Shown piece by piece: positions 1-8,640 of a DNA stretch of 36,697 nt. Below the pieces are notes generated by a model that was given only the letters and a program-made list of their open reading frames with translations, had not been told where the DNA came from and ran no database searches. Location: NCBI RefSeq assembly GCF_002029235.1, contig NZ_MZGV01000041.1:1-36697 (forward strand), in the 5' to 3' direction. The position numbers were made by a program, and so were the translations under genes. Origin of the DNA: Clostridium oryzae. Lineage in GTDB: Bacteria; Bacillota; Clostridia; Clostridiales; Clostridiaceae. The first letter of the stretch is position 1. Each line of letters starts with the position of its first letter.

Positions 1-143
1 ATAGTAAAGAAAATTATGGTAATGATAAAAAAATACGATTTTGTTTAAATTTCTTTTATTTTGTGAAAATGTATACATTTATTTTGAGAATAATGGACTA
101 TAAGGTTTTTAAGAAGAAAATCTGAAGTAGATGCTTTATACCA

Positions 144-1742
144 CTAGGAAACATTCATAAATTCCTTAGGGGTACATCTGACATATTTTTTAAAAATTTG
201 AGAGAAATATCTATAGTCACTGAAACCTAGAAGTTCAGCTATCTCACCTACTTTATATTTTCCTTCAGATAAAAATTTTTTTGCTTTCTCAATTTTATAT
301 TCATTTTGAACATGAACAAAACTTTTTCCCATTTCCTGCTTAAATAAATGACTAAAGTAATTTGGGCTCAGGCCAACTACGTTGGCTACAGTATTTACGG
401 AAAGATTTTCATAATAATGCTCTTTCATAAACTGGACAGCCATTTGAATTAGTTTTTTATTGCTGTTGTTTTTTTTGAATTGATTTAAGCATTCCTCATA
501 TATTTTTATTTGTCCAAGTATATATTCTCGAATATCAATTAAGTTAGTCATATGAAATATTTGAATGTATAATTCATCTGTAAACAATTTGGAGTCGTTT
601 ACATGAAGTTCATCAAAGAATTTATTCAATTTAATAATCAATTCTACGCATAGTCTTTTATAGGCATCTAAATCATCCTTTTTATTAGGTCTTATTTGTA
701 AGGTTATATTATCTAGCATTTTATAGATTGATTCCATGTTTCCTGCTCGAATACTTAGTTCAATATCTTCATCGATTTTAAAAACATTTTTTTGCATTAA
801 TGTGTTATTATTTTTTACTTCTGTAGCTAGAAGTACTTTCGTTTTATCAGAAGCTTGCGGATATTGAGTAAGAACTATAGCTTCATTGAAGGAATTTTTT
901 ATTCTTTCAAGCTCAGGTTGATAACTCCCTATTCCTATATGAATATTTACAGGAAATGAAATTTCCAATAAATTCACAATCTTATCGGCTTTATACTTTA
1001 GCCTATGTAAAAATTCATCTGGCTGTAATTCTTTATTCTTATGAATTAATGCTGCTATATTATAGCCAAAGATGTTTATCAATTCGTTGTCAAAACTTTC
1101 ATCTAAAATTCTTTTTATTTCACATCGCAATTGGTCGTTGGCAAAGCTTGGTTTTGCTTCATTGCTTTCTTTTAAGTCTATTTTAACTATCATGACAAGC
1201 AAATTGTTTGGCTCAAAAGGTATATTGAAAAAACTAAAGTTACTCTTTGCATTTTCAAAGGTCTTTTCACTGCCGTAAATAAGGCTTTTTAAATAATACT
1301 CTCTGCTTATTGAAAGACTTTCATCTAATCTTTGGGAAATAGAGTGCAGATTTGTTTCCTGCTTCTGTTCTTCTAATATAATATTTTTTACTCTTTCTAA
1401 AGATTGCATCAACTTTTCTTCTTTCATGGGTTTTAAAAGATAATCTTTTACGCCATACAAAATAGCTTGTTGAGCATAACTAAAATCATCATAACCGCTC
1501 ATTAATATAACTTTTATTTTGGGAAAGTTATCATGTATGTATTTTGAAAGCTCCAATCCATCATATAAAGGCATTCTTATATCAGCCAGTACGATATCTG
1601 GTTCTAGGTTATTAATCATGTCTATGGCAATTTTTCCATTTTCGGCAGCACCGATAATTTCAATTCCAAGGTTACTCCAATTCACAGTGGTAGTTAGGCC
1701 AATGCGAATGAATTTTTCATCATCAACAATCAAGAGCTTCAT
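144..1742 (-). CDS. YesN-type response regulator, AraC-family output
   Basis: DNA-binding response regulator of a two-component system. An N-terminal receiver domain (about residues 1-120) shows the acidic pair DD at 7-8, the phosphoacceptor D54 in VLADIRMP, and the conserved K in YLLKP. A long middle region without a recognised motif follows, then a C-terminal AraC double helix-turn-helix (about 430-533) with the family signature near GFSDYRYFSQIFKKYVRCTP. The start at 1742 is chosen over an upstream in-frame start at 1763 because GGAGGG lies seven bases before it. It overlaps the end of the upstream sensor kinase gene by 20 bases, so the two are co-transcribed and probably translationally coupled. 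YesMN pairs usually control carbohydrate uptake or hydrolase genes. The target here is not obvious, as the region downstream of its stop leaves the window. Confidence 0.95.
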   Translation of the reverse strand: MKLLIVDDEKFIRIGLTTTVNWSNLGIEIIGAAENGKIAIDMINNLEPDIVLADIRMPLYDGLELSKYIHDNFPKIKVILMSGYDDFSYAQQAILYGVKDYLLKPMKEEKLMQSLERVKNIILEEQKQETNLHSISQRLDESLSISREYYLKSLIYGSEKTFENAKSNFSFFNIPFEPNNLLVMIVKIDLKESNEAKPSFANDQLRCEIKRILDESFDNELINIFGYNIAALIHKNKELQPDEFLHRLKYKADKIVNLLEISFPVNIHIGIGSYQPELERIKNSFNEAIVLTQYPQASDKTKVLLATEVKNNNTLMQKNVFKIDEDIELSIRAGNMESIYKMLDNITLQIRPNKKDDLDAYKRLCVELIIKLNKFFDELHVNDSKLFTDELYIQIFHMTNLIDIREYILGQIKIYEECLNQFKKNNSNKKLIQMAVQFMKEHYYENLSVNTVANVVGLSPNYFSHLFKQEMGKSFVHVQNEYKIEKAKKFLSEGKYKVGEIAELLGFSDYRYFSQIFKKYVRCTPKEFMNVS

Positions 1743-3492
1743 TTTTTTTACCCTCCAAATCAATATTAGTAATTGCCGGAATTATCAGGCTTATTCTTGT
1801 ACCTTTATTTAACTCAGACTTTATTTTTAGTCCATATTTTTTACCAAAATAGAGCTTGATCCTATCATTTACGTTTTTTATTCCAATGCCATTAGTTTTT
1901 TTGTTTTCTTCCTTTAAAGCCTTCATAATGTTTTTTTCATCCATCCCTTTTCCGTTATCTTCTATATAAAAAATTATATTTTCATTCTCTCTGAATCCTT
2001 TTATCTTTATTAGTCCTTTTAATTCGCCTTCACTGATTCCATGGATTATTGCATTTTCTACTATTGGTTGAAGTGTCATTTTTACAATAGGAAATTGGTA
2101 AATCTCATAGTCGATATCTACTTGTATGTCAAGTTTTCCATCATATCTTATCTTTTGTATAGTTAAATAACTCTCCAAATATTCTTTTTCTTTTTCGATT
2201 GAAGTAATACATCCGCCGTTTCCTAAGCTTAATCTAAATAACTCTGAAAGTGCTTGAGTCATTTCACTGGTTTTAGGTGCTTGTTCAATTCTACCCATCC
2301 AATAAATAGTATCAAGAGTATTGTATAAAAAGTGTGGATTTATTTGAGATTGCAAAGCATTAAGCTGTGCCTCCTTTGCCCGTATTTCTGTTTTGTAGAC
2401 TTTATCAATAAGTTCAGAGATAGTTTGAATCATGCTATTAAAGCCTCTGCTCAGTTTTCCAACTTCATCTTCAGTTTCAACCTGAACTTTCATGTCAAAT
2501 TTACCTTTTTCAACTTCAGCCATTGCAAACATGAGGTTATATAAGGGTGTTGTCATTTTGGAAGCCACTTTTATTGCTATAATTGCGGCAAGTATAGAAA
2601 ATAGTATTGCAAGTATAATTGTATAATTACGAATATCTAAACCCTGTTTCATGACGTCTTTGTAAGGAACAATCTGTACTACCTTCCAGCCAGTCTTTTC
2701 TGAGGTATTATATGCAATAAGCATATCTTTTTCGTTGATTGTTTCTCTATAATATCCTGCTAAACTTTTGAACAGTAATTTTTTAGTCTTTGAATTCAAT
2801 TTATAATTTGATGTTGCCCATTCATTTTTAGTAGAAATAACATCACCCTTTTGATTAATAAGAAACACCTGACCAGTACTACCTAATGTAAGATAATCAT
2901 AGATTCCATTAATATAGGATTGATCAATATCTATGCTTGCTATACCTACCTTTTTGAAGGAATCGATATCATTTAACTGGCGTGTAAATGAAATTACAGA
3001 TTTTTTCCCAATATACATATAATCTTGTGTATGTGCATTGCTTAAGTTGTACATGCCTTCTCCAAGAGCATTTTTTCTTATAAAATCATAATTTAATTTT
3101 AATGCTTGTTGTCCATACTGGAAATTTTGACCTTTATTATTAATGAGTATAATAGATTCTATATAGCTTTTTGAATCGCAAAGATTTACAAAATCTCTTT
3201 CAACACGATTTTTCAATTCTTGACTAGAGTTATCTGACATGTTTTCTGTTTTTAGCAATTTATTAACATCACTATTTGCAATTATAAACAACGATAAATC
3301 GTTAACATCGTTGATTATAGTATCTAGATTATAATTTGCTTGTTTCAAAGTCTGTAAGATATATGTATTGATATTTTTCTCAATTACGCTGGCAGTTATG
3401 AAGTATGAAATAGTTCCAACAATAGTCAGAGGAATGATGATGCATATAATAAGACATCCAACTAATTTACTACGTAATTTCCAATTTTTCAA
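1723..3492 (-). CDS. YesM-type sensor histidine kinase
   Basis: Membrane sensor kinase partner of the adjacent YesN-type regulator. Residues 8-31 form the first membrane helix. An extracytoplasmic sensor domain of the dCache kind spans roughly 32-285, followed by a second helix (about 290-310) and a HAMP segment to about 362. The His_kinase (LytS/YesM class) motif follows, with H387 in QINPHFLYNTLD. The ATPase domain has the N box (IVENAIIHG) and G box (DNGKGMDEKN). The start is a TTG at 3492; the next in-frame Met lies far inside the sensor domain and would remove the first membrane helix, so TTG is preferred although the ribosome binding site (AAGTGAAG) is weak. A minus-strand TATAAT (3513-3518) just upstream could be its -10 box. 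Confidence 0.95.
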   Translation of the reverse strand: MKNWKLRSKLVGCLIICIIIPLTIVGTISYFITASVIEKNINTYILQTLKQANYNLDTIINDVNDLSLFIIANSDVNKLLKTENMSDNSSQELKNRVERDFVNLCDSKSYIESIILINNKGQNFQYGQQALKLNYDFIRKNALGEGMYNLSNAHTQDYMYIGKKSVISFTRQLNDIDSFKKVGIASIDIDQSYINGIYDYLTLGSTGQVFLINQKGDVISTKNEWATSNYKLNSKTKKLLFKSLAGYYRETINEKDMLIAYNTSEKTGWKVVQIVPYKDVMKQGLDIRNYTIILAILFSILAAIIAIKVASKMTTPLYNLMFAMAEVEKGKFDMKVQVETEDEVGKLSRGFNSMIQTISELIDKVYKTEIRAKEAQLNALQSQINPHFLYNTLDTIYWMGRIEQAPKTSEMTQALSELFRLSLGNGGCITSIEKEKEYLESYLTIQKIRYDGKLDIQVDIDYEIYQFPIVKMTLQPIVENAIIHGISEGELKGLIKIKGFRENENIIFYIEDNGKGMDEKNIMKALKEENKKTNGIGIKNVNDRIKLYFGKKYGLKIKSELNKGTRISLIIPAITNIDLEGKKNEALDC

Positions 3493-3643
3493 GGAATCTT
3501 CACTTCTTTTCCATTATATATAAGTTAAGTAAATATTATCATTAAAATTAATTTAATTCAATTAGTGAATAATTTTCTTTTAAAGAAGATTGTTCCATAT
3601 AAAAGCATAATACTTGTTTCTGAACAAAAATAAATATATTTTT

Positions 3644-3681
3644 AAACAGGTGCCTTAAAGGTCGTTATAAAGCACCTGTTT
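3644..3681 (-). terminator. hairpin overlapping the 3' end of the AraC gene
   Basis: Ten-base perfect stem, AAACAGGTGC at 3644-3653 with GCACCTGTTT at 3672-3681. On the minus strand it begins inside the last codons of the AraC gene and continues past its stop. The following T-run is weak, so termination is likely but not certain. Confidence 0.5.
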
Positions 3682-4555
3682 CTTTTCTACGATATTCAAT
3701 TGCAGTCATTCCGGTAACATTTTTAAATTGTTTAGAAAAGTATGCCATATCGTAGTAGCCAACATTTTGAGCAATTATATTTACATGAAGGTTTGTGGTT
3801 TTCAATAGCTTTTTCGCTTCTTCCATTCGAATGCTAATAAGCAATTGTAAAGGTGTGAGCCCATATTTCATTTTAATGCATCGTATTATATATGCAGGGT
3901 GAAAGGCGTATCTATGGGATAATTCTGTTAAATTAAAAGGTTCTGTATAGGAATGCTTTAAAAAACTGTAGATTTCCTCAGCAAGATCTCTTTCTTGTGG
4001 CTTTTCGCTGGATTCACAAATGAGAGCTATTATTTTCATAAAGAGAATTTGGTAATCAATTTGTGAGGAAACTGAATTGAAGAATAGTTTTTGCTGATTA
4101 TATTTATCAATCTTTACTTGAGATATTTGATCCAAATAGCCTTCAATATCCCTATAACATTTTGAATTCATAGATCCATACTTTGGAATGGAAATATAGA
4201 ATTTATCCTTTTGATAATATTTATTCTTATTCATCTTAGCTTGTATATAATGTGCCGGCTTATCTGAAAACGAAAAATCACCAGTAGAATAGAAATGAAT
4301 CCAAGAAAATACTGTATCTTCATCGCAATAGCGATAGCTCGCATGAACCTTATCAGGAGATAAAATCAAGAATTGACCCTTATGCACATCAAAATGTTTT
4401 CCTTCTTCTTCCATATACATAGTTCCGCTGCGTACATAAATGAGATCAAAGGTATTATGAATTTTACGCCGTTCATGTTTGTCACCTTTTCTAAAAATAG
4501 ACAATCCTCCAACAATCAAATAAGGCATTGGTGGACTAATAAAATTAATATACAT
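3665..4555 (-). CDS. AraC-family transcriptional regulator with cupin sensor
   Basis: One-component regulator. The N-terminal half (about residues 15-110) reads like an AraC-type cupin ligand-binding domain (DLIYVRSGTMYMEEEGKHFDV, then LILSPDKVHASY). The C-terminal part (about 195-290) is the double helix-turn-helix ending with the AraC signature DMAYFSKQFKNVTGMTAIEYRR. The start at 4555 is used because GGAGGA stands eight bases before it; an upstream ATG at 4570 overlaps that binding site. It is divergent from the carrier and GH127 genes, the classical arrangement for a local activator responding to the imported sugar or glycoside. The true ligand is unknown. Confidence 0.92.
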   Translation of the reverse strand: MYINFISPPMPYLIVGGLSIFRKGDKHERRKIHNTFDLIYVRSGTMYMEEEGKHFDVHKGQFLILSPDKVHASYRYCDEDTVFSWIHFYSTGDFSFSDKPAHYIQAKMNKNKYYQKDKFYISIPKYGSMNSKCYRDIEGYLDQISQVKIDKYNQQKLFFNSVSSQIDYQILFMKIIALICESSEKPQERDLAEEIYSFLKHSYTEPFNLTELSHRYAFHPAYIIRCIKMKYGLTPLQLLISIRMEEAKKLLKTTNLHVNIIAQNVGYYDMAYFSKQFKNVTGMTAIEYRRKETGAL

Positions 4556-4838
4556 TTTGTAATCCTCCATATAATATTACTATATTCAACATTCAATTTA
4601 TTGTACTATATTATCACGATTTCATGATTTCGACAAGAATAAATACATTTTATTATATAAATAAGGTTAAAATCGTCATATATTTAGTTCGTTTTCTTAA
4701 TTTTAAGAGTTCAATTTGCCAACTATAATAACCTTATAGAGGTAAGTCAAATCAAAGAACGCAGTTTAGAAAGGAGGAAAACGATTCCGAGGCTTGCTAA
4801 AAACTAAATATATAAACCAATAATTGGAGGGATATTTT
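4556..4838 (+). promoter_or_regulatory. divergent control region of AraC gene and carrier-GH127 operon
   Basis: AT-rich 283-base region between divergent genes. A plus-strand TATAAT is at 4724-4729 with only a poor -35 match (TTTTAA) 17 bases upstream, which suits an activator-dependent promoter. In the leader, a site near 4776-4791 containing GGAAAACGATTCC matches 13 of 16 positions of the CcpA cre consensus by eye. A strong ribosome-binding-like GGAGG also occurs at about 4773 with no ATG, GTG or TTG at usable spacing. No convincing AraC repeat was identified. Confidence 0.4.
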
Positions 4839-6092
4839 ATGGGTTCATCTAATTCAAAGATATCAAGAGTATTAAAAAATTATCAATTTTCAATTATTCT
4901 CTTAACAGGAGTATTAGTTGGAGCTATTATAGGTATCGTATTTGGTAAAAAGACATCTGTATTACAACCGTTTGCAGATGTGTTTCTAAATTTAGTATTT
5001 TGTCTTATTGTTCCTGTGGTATTTGTATCAATAGCTAATTCAATTGCGAATATGGGTAATTTGAAAAAGCTGGGTAAAGTTTTAGCTGTCTTTTTCGGGG
5101 TTGTTGTCATTGGCGGTCTCATAACTTCAGTGTTGGCTGTAAGTGCCGTTACGATTTTTAATCCAGCAAAAGGTGTTATAGTTAAATTCACGGAAAAAAT
5201 TGATCCGGGCAATACTTCTTTGAATTTTGTTAACATGTTTACAACAACAGATTTTGTAAATTTATTATCTATTAAAAACATGATGTCTTTAATTGTATTT
5301 GCTATTCTGTTTGGTGTTGCGGTAGCAAGCATTGGGAAAAAGGGAGATCCTGTAGTAAATCTTTTCAGTAGTTTAAGTGAAGCACTATGTAAGATGGTGG
5401 CTATTGTTATGTTATATGCGCCAGTTGGTATTGCATGCTATTTTGCTACTCTGATTGGTAAAATGGGAAGTCAGATTATTGGATCTGTAGCTCGTATGTC
5501 AATTATTTATGTAGTATTTTGCAGCTTGTTCTTTATAGCTTACGGCATTATTGTTCCTTTTCTTAGCGGTGGACGAGAAGCTGTAAGACGTTATTGGACA
5601 CACATTTGGCTTCCGGCAACTACTGCAGCAGGTGCTTGCAGCAGTACAGCCTGTATTCCGGTCAACCTTTTAGCAACTAAAAAGATGGGGATTTCAGATG
5701 AAATTAGTAGCTTAGTAATACCATTAGGTGCCAGTATGCATAAAAATGGAGTTGTTTCTGTTCAAATTGTAAAAATAGCGTTTTTATTTGGTGTTTTCAA
5801 TATGGCTATGGGACCTGGAGATATTGCAAAGGCAATTATCGTAGCACTTATTAGCGGAATTATAGTGGGAACTATTCCTAGTGGTGGATTCATTGGAGAA
5901 ATGTTCATATGTACTGCATTTGGTTTCCCTACTTCGGTAATTCCTATCATAGTAATTATGGGAACTTTAACAGATCCATTCTGTACGATGAATAATGTAA
6001 CCGGAGATCCGGCTATGGCAATGATGGTTACAAGAATTGTAGAAGGTAAAGACTGGATAAAAGCTAAAGTACAAGGTATTGCAGAACAATAA
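4839..6092 (+). CDS. DAACS-family (GltP-like) secondary carrier, atypical substrate site
   Basis: Membrane symporter of the dicarboxylate/amino acid:cation symporter family, 417 residues and about eight membrane helices plus two re-entrant hairpins. Family landmarks are the serine-containing hairpin 1 (AGACSSTACIP), helix 7 (PLGASMHKNGV) and helix 8 (DPFCTMNNVTGD). Compared with the archaeal aspartate transporter GltPh, the carboxylate-binding Arg397 position is Cys, as in the neutral amino acid exchanger ASCT2, and the cation motif NMDGT reads HKNGV. A typical acidic amino acid substrate is therefore unlikely. The start at 4839 has GGAGGG seven bases upstream; an in-frame TTG at 4824 precedes that site and is rejected. 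The stop overlaps the reading frame of the GH127 gene, so the two form an operon that probably imports and then splits one substrate. Confidence 0.9.
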   Translation: MGSSNSKISRVLKNYQFSIILLTGVLVGAIIGIVFGKKTSVLQPFADVFLNLVFCLIVPVVFVSIANSIANMGNLKKLGKVLAVFFGVVVIGGLITSVLAVSAVTIFNPAKGVIVKFTEKIDPGNTSLNFVNMFTTTDFVNLLSIKNMMSLIVFAILFGVAVASIGKKGDPVVNLFSSLSEALCKMVAIVMLYAPVGIACYFATLIGKMGSQIIGSVARMSIIYVVFCSLFFIAYGIIVPFLSGGREAVRRYWTHIWLPATTAAGACSSTACIPVNLLATKKMGISDEISSLVIPLGASMHKNGVVSVQIVKIAFLFGVFNMAMGPGDIAKAIIVALISGIIVGTIPSGGFIGEMFICTAFGFPTSVIPIIVIMGTLTDPFCTMNNVTGDPAMAMMVTRIVEGKDWIKAKVQGIAEQ

Positions 6093-6115
6093 TGAAAGTA
6101 GGAGGAATGGATATT

Positions 6116-8392
6116 ATGGACATAAATAAAAATCAGCTAACGCCGGATGAAATTGTTTTGCGGGACCTTGAAGAAATATATATAGGAAACTTAAATACAG
6201 TAGAAGCAGATTTATCATTACCCTGCAAGGGGAGACTTGGTTCTGTCTTTGGCTGGCAGTCGAAGGAAACACTCTTTTTAAGCAATGACGGAAAAGTAAC
6301 ACGGCCGACCTATGGAGTTGGAAACCGAGTAGTCCCTCTAATTGTCACAGCTAATTTTCAGAATTCAAGCAAACAGAGGGAATTTCAAGTAACGGTACTG
6401 GAGCAGCCGCGTGAAACTAAATTCACAGAGATTTATCCAGTAGATATACAAGGTGAAATTGGACAAGTTGTTGATTTGCCTCCTGTAGTAATAGCAACAG
6501 AAGATACGGGAGTACAGGTAACACTTCCAGTAGTATGGGAAAGATTTGAAATACCACTGCACCCTTGTACGCTGCAAATTACAGGTATTATTGATAAGGT
6601 TGACATAAAAGCAAAAGCAAATATTAAATTTCAATCAAAAAATTCAGTAGATAAGGAAGCGCTTCAAAGTGCAAAGATAGCTTCTTTTCCAACAGAATCT
6701 ATTAAGCTTAAGGATGGAACTCTGTTTTATGAAGCACAGGAACGAATTATTCAATATCTGCTGCAGACTAATGATGATCAAATGCTATATAATTTCAGAG
6801 TAGCAGCTGGTTTAGATACAAAGGGAGCTCCGCCTATGACAGGATGGGATGCACCAGAATGTAATCTTAAAGGACATACGACTGGACATTATTTATCTGC
6901 GCTAGCATTAGGATGGAGTGCAACGCACAATTCTGAATTAAGCAGAAAAATAAATTATATGATCCAAGCTTTAGAGGAATGTCAGGCGGCTCTTGAAAAA
7001 CACAGCTGTCATTCAGGGTTCCTAAGTGCTTATTCAGAAGAACAGTTTGATTTATTAGAGGAATTTACAACTTATCCAACTATATGGGCACCATATTATA
7101 CCTTAGACAAAATTATGTCGGGATTATTTGATTGTTATTCCATTGCTAATAATCAGCAAGCTCTTAAAATTGTCTCTAAAATGGGAGATTGGGTCTACGA
7201 AAGATTGTCTAAGTTATCCAGAGAGAAGTTAGATAAAATGTGGTCTATGTACATTGCTGGAGAATTTGGTGGTATGATATCAGTGATGGTTCACTTGTAT
7301 CATGTAACCAAAAAGGATAAATATCTAAAAGCAGCATATTTTTTCCGTAATGAAAAGTTGTACTATCCAATGGGAGAAAATGTTGACACCTTGAAAGATA
7401 TGCATGCAAATCAGCATATACCACAAATTATTGGTGCTTTGGAACTATATAAAGCAGGCGGCTCTAGTAGATATTTGCACATTGCAAGAAACTTTTGGAA
7501 CATGGTTACAGGTTCTCATGCTTATAATATAGGCGGTGTAGGAGAGACAGAAATGTTTCATGAACCCAACAAAGCTGCGGACTATATCTCAGATAAGACA
7601 GCAGAAAGCTGTGCTAGCTATAATATGTTAAGACTTACTTCCGGATTGTTTAAATTATATCCTTCAGGTGATCTGATGGACTATTATGAATTAGTTCTAT
7701 ACAATCACATTATGGCTTCCGGCAGCCATACAGATGATGGAGGAACTACGTATTTTATGCCATTAAGGCCAGCAGGGCAAAAAGAATACAATACCGATGA
7801 AAATACGTGCTGCCACGGTACGGGATTGGAAAGCCGCTTTCGTTACATTCAAGATATCTATGCCTACAATGAAAATGAGGTATATGTAAATCTATATATT
7901 GCGTCTATATTGGATACAGAAAATATGAAGTTAGAGCAGAGCTGGTCAATTAACAATCCAGGTTACTCGTCTTTGGTTTTAAAAACTCCAGGAAAACGAA
8001 CAATATGTTTGCGCATACCTGTCTGGGCAAAGGAAGATTTTACGGTTAAAGTCTGTGGAGAAAAATGTGAAATAGGTGCATCTGATGATGGATATATACG
8101 TATTTCTAGAGACTGGGGTGTTGGAGATATCATTGAAGTTTATATGTCATATCATTTCAGGATAATACCAGAACCTAGTGAAAAGAAGCTTGTAAGTATT
8201 GCGTATGGACCGTTTATTTTAGCGGCATTATCTGAAAGTGAAGATTATCTGTTATGTCCTAATGATATAGAAAGCTTGAATGATAGCATTAAAATACTGG
8301 ATTCACCCTTGCATTTTAATATAGATGGAGTTGTATATTTACCGATTGCTGAGGTTAATAAAGAGAAATATCATGCTTATTTCAGACGATAA
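6116..8392 (+). CDS. intracellular GH127-family glycosidase with N-terminal Ig-like domains
   Basis: Glycoside hydrolase of the GH127 (former DUF1680) beta-L-arabinofuranosidase family. About residues 10-95 resemble an atrophied bacterial Ig domain (LPCKGRLGSVFGWQSKE, then DGKVTRPTYGVG). About 100-175 resemble a second Ig-like domain. The catalytic (alpha/alpha)6 barrel spans about 200-630 and a C-terminal beta-sandwich follows. The GH127 zinc/cysteine site is complete: E497 and C499 in AESCASYN, C565 and C566 in NTCCHGTG, matching E338, C340, C417 and C418 of bifidobacterial HypBA1. There is no signal peptide, so it acts in the cytoplasm. The start at 6116 has GGAGG about ten bases upstream; earlier in-frame ATGs at 6092 and 6107 sit before or on that site. 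It likely releases L-arabinose, or a related sugar, from a substrate brought in by the upstream carrier. Confidence 0.88.
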   Translation: MDINKNQLTPDEIVLRDLEEIYIGNLNTVEADLSLPCKGRLGSVFGWQSKETLFLSNDGKVTRPTYGVGNRVVPLIVTANFQNSSKQREFQVTVLEQPRETKFTEIYPVDIQGEIGQVVDLPPVVIATEDTGVQVTLPVVWERFEIPLHPCTLQITGIIDKVDIKAKANIKFQSKNSVDKEALQSAKIASFPTESIKLKDGTLFYEAQERIIQYLLQTNDDQMLYNFRVAAGLDTKGAPPMTGWDAPECNLKGHTTGHYLSALALGWSATHNSELSRKINYMIQALEECQAALEKHSCHSGFLSAYSEEQFDLLEEFTTYPTIWAPYYTLDKIMSGLFDCYSIANNQQALKIVSKMGDWVYERLSKLSREKLDKMWSMYIAGEFGGMISVMVHLYHVTKKDKYLKAAYFFRNEKLYYPMGENVDTLKDMHANQHIPQIIGALELYKAGGSSRYLHIARNFWNMVTGSHAYNIGGVGETEMFHEPNKAADYISDKTAESCASYNMLRLTSGLFKLYPSGDLMDYYELVLYNHIMASGSHTDDGGTTYFMPLRPAGQKEYNTDENTCCHGTGLESRFRYIQDIYAYNENEVYVNLYIASILDTENMKLEQSWSINNPGYSSLVLKTPGKRTICLRIPVWAKEDFTVKVCGEKCEIGASDDGYIRISRDWGVGDIIEVYMSYHFRIIPEPSEKKLVSIAYGPFILAALSESEDYLLCPNDIESLNDSIKILDSPLHFNIDGVVYLPIAEVNKEKYHAYFRR

Positions 8393-8457
8393 AGAAACTT
8401 TTTGAAGTTTTGAATAAATTCAAAATAATGATATAGGATATGTTGATGGTCAGTAAG

Positions 8458-8491
8458 GAGCTGTTACACTAATTAGTGTGCAGCTCTTTTT
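8458..8491 (+). terminator. rho-independent terminator after GH127 operon
   Basis: Hairpin GAGCTG...CAGCTC with an inner TACACT/AGTGTG stem (one G-U pair, one bulged T) and loop AATT, followed by five Ts at 8487-8491. It closes the carrier-GH127 operon. Confidence 0.9.
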
Positions 8492-8540
8492 GAATAAAAA
8501 TATTTTAAGTTTTTTAGCAAAGCTAAGGCTATTTTGATCC

Positions 8541-8569
8541 TTGACAATTAAATTTATAAGAGATAGTAT
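8541..8569 (+). promoter_or_regulatory. sigma-A-type promoter of the TetR operon
   Basis: TTGACA (8541-8546), 17-base spacer, TAGTAT (8564-8569). It lies about 70 bases before the TetR start codon, with operator-like palindromes in between. Confidence 0.75.
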
Positions 8570-8576
8570 TTGGTTA

Positions 8577-8622
8577 TACACAATGTGTAAAGGTACTAAT
8601 TGAGTATATTGATACAATGTAT
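8577..8622. promoter_or_regulatory. two operator-like palindromes of the TetR gene
   Basis: TACACAATGTGTA (8577-8589) and ATACAATGTAT (8612-8622) are both palindromes around a single central A. They share the core ACAATGT and have centres 34 bases apart. Both lie between the -10 box and the TetR start, where an autorepressor would bind. That they bind this TetR protein is inferred from position and symmetry only. Confidence 0.55.
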
Positions 8623-8640
8623 AATTAAAGGAGTAAAGAT

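Noticed and set aside
956..1278. Open frames antisense to the YesN gene
   Set aside because: They have no ribosome binding site and lie entirely inside a well-supported gene on the other strand. The same applies to antisense frames in the carrier, GH127, GH26, MFS, hsdM, EAL, ade and ger genes.
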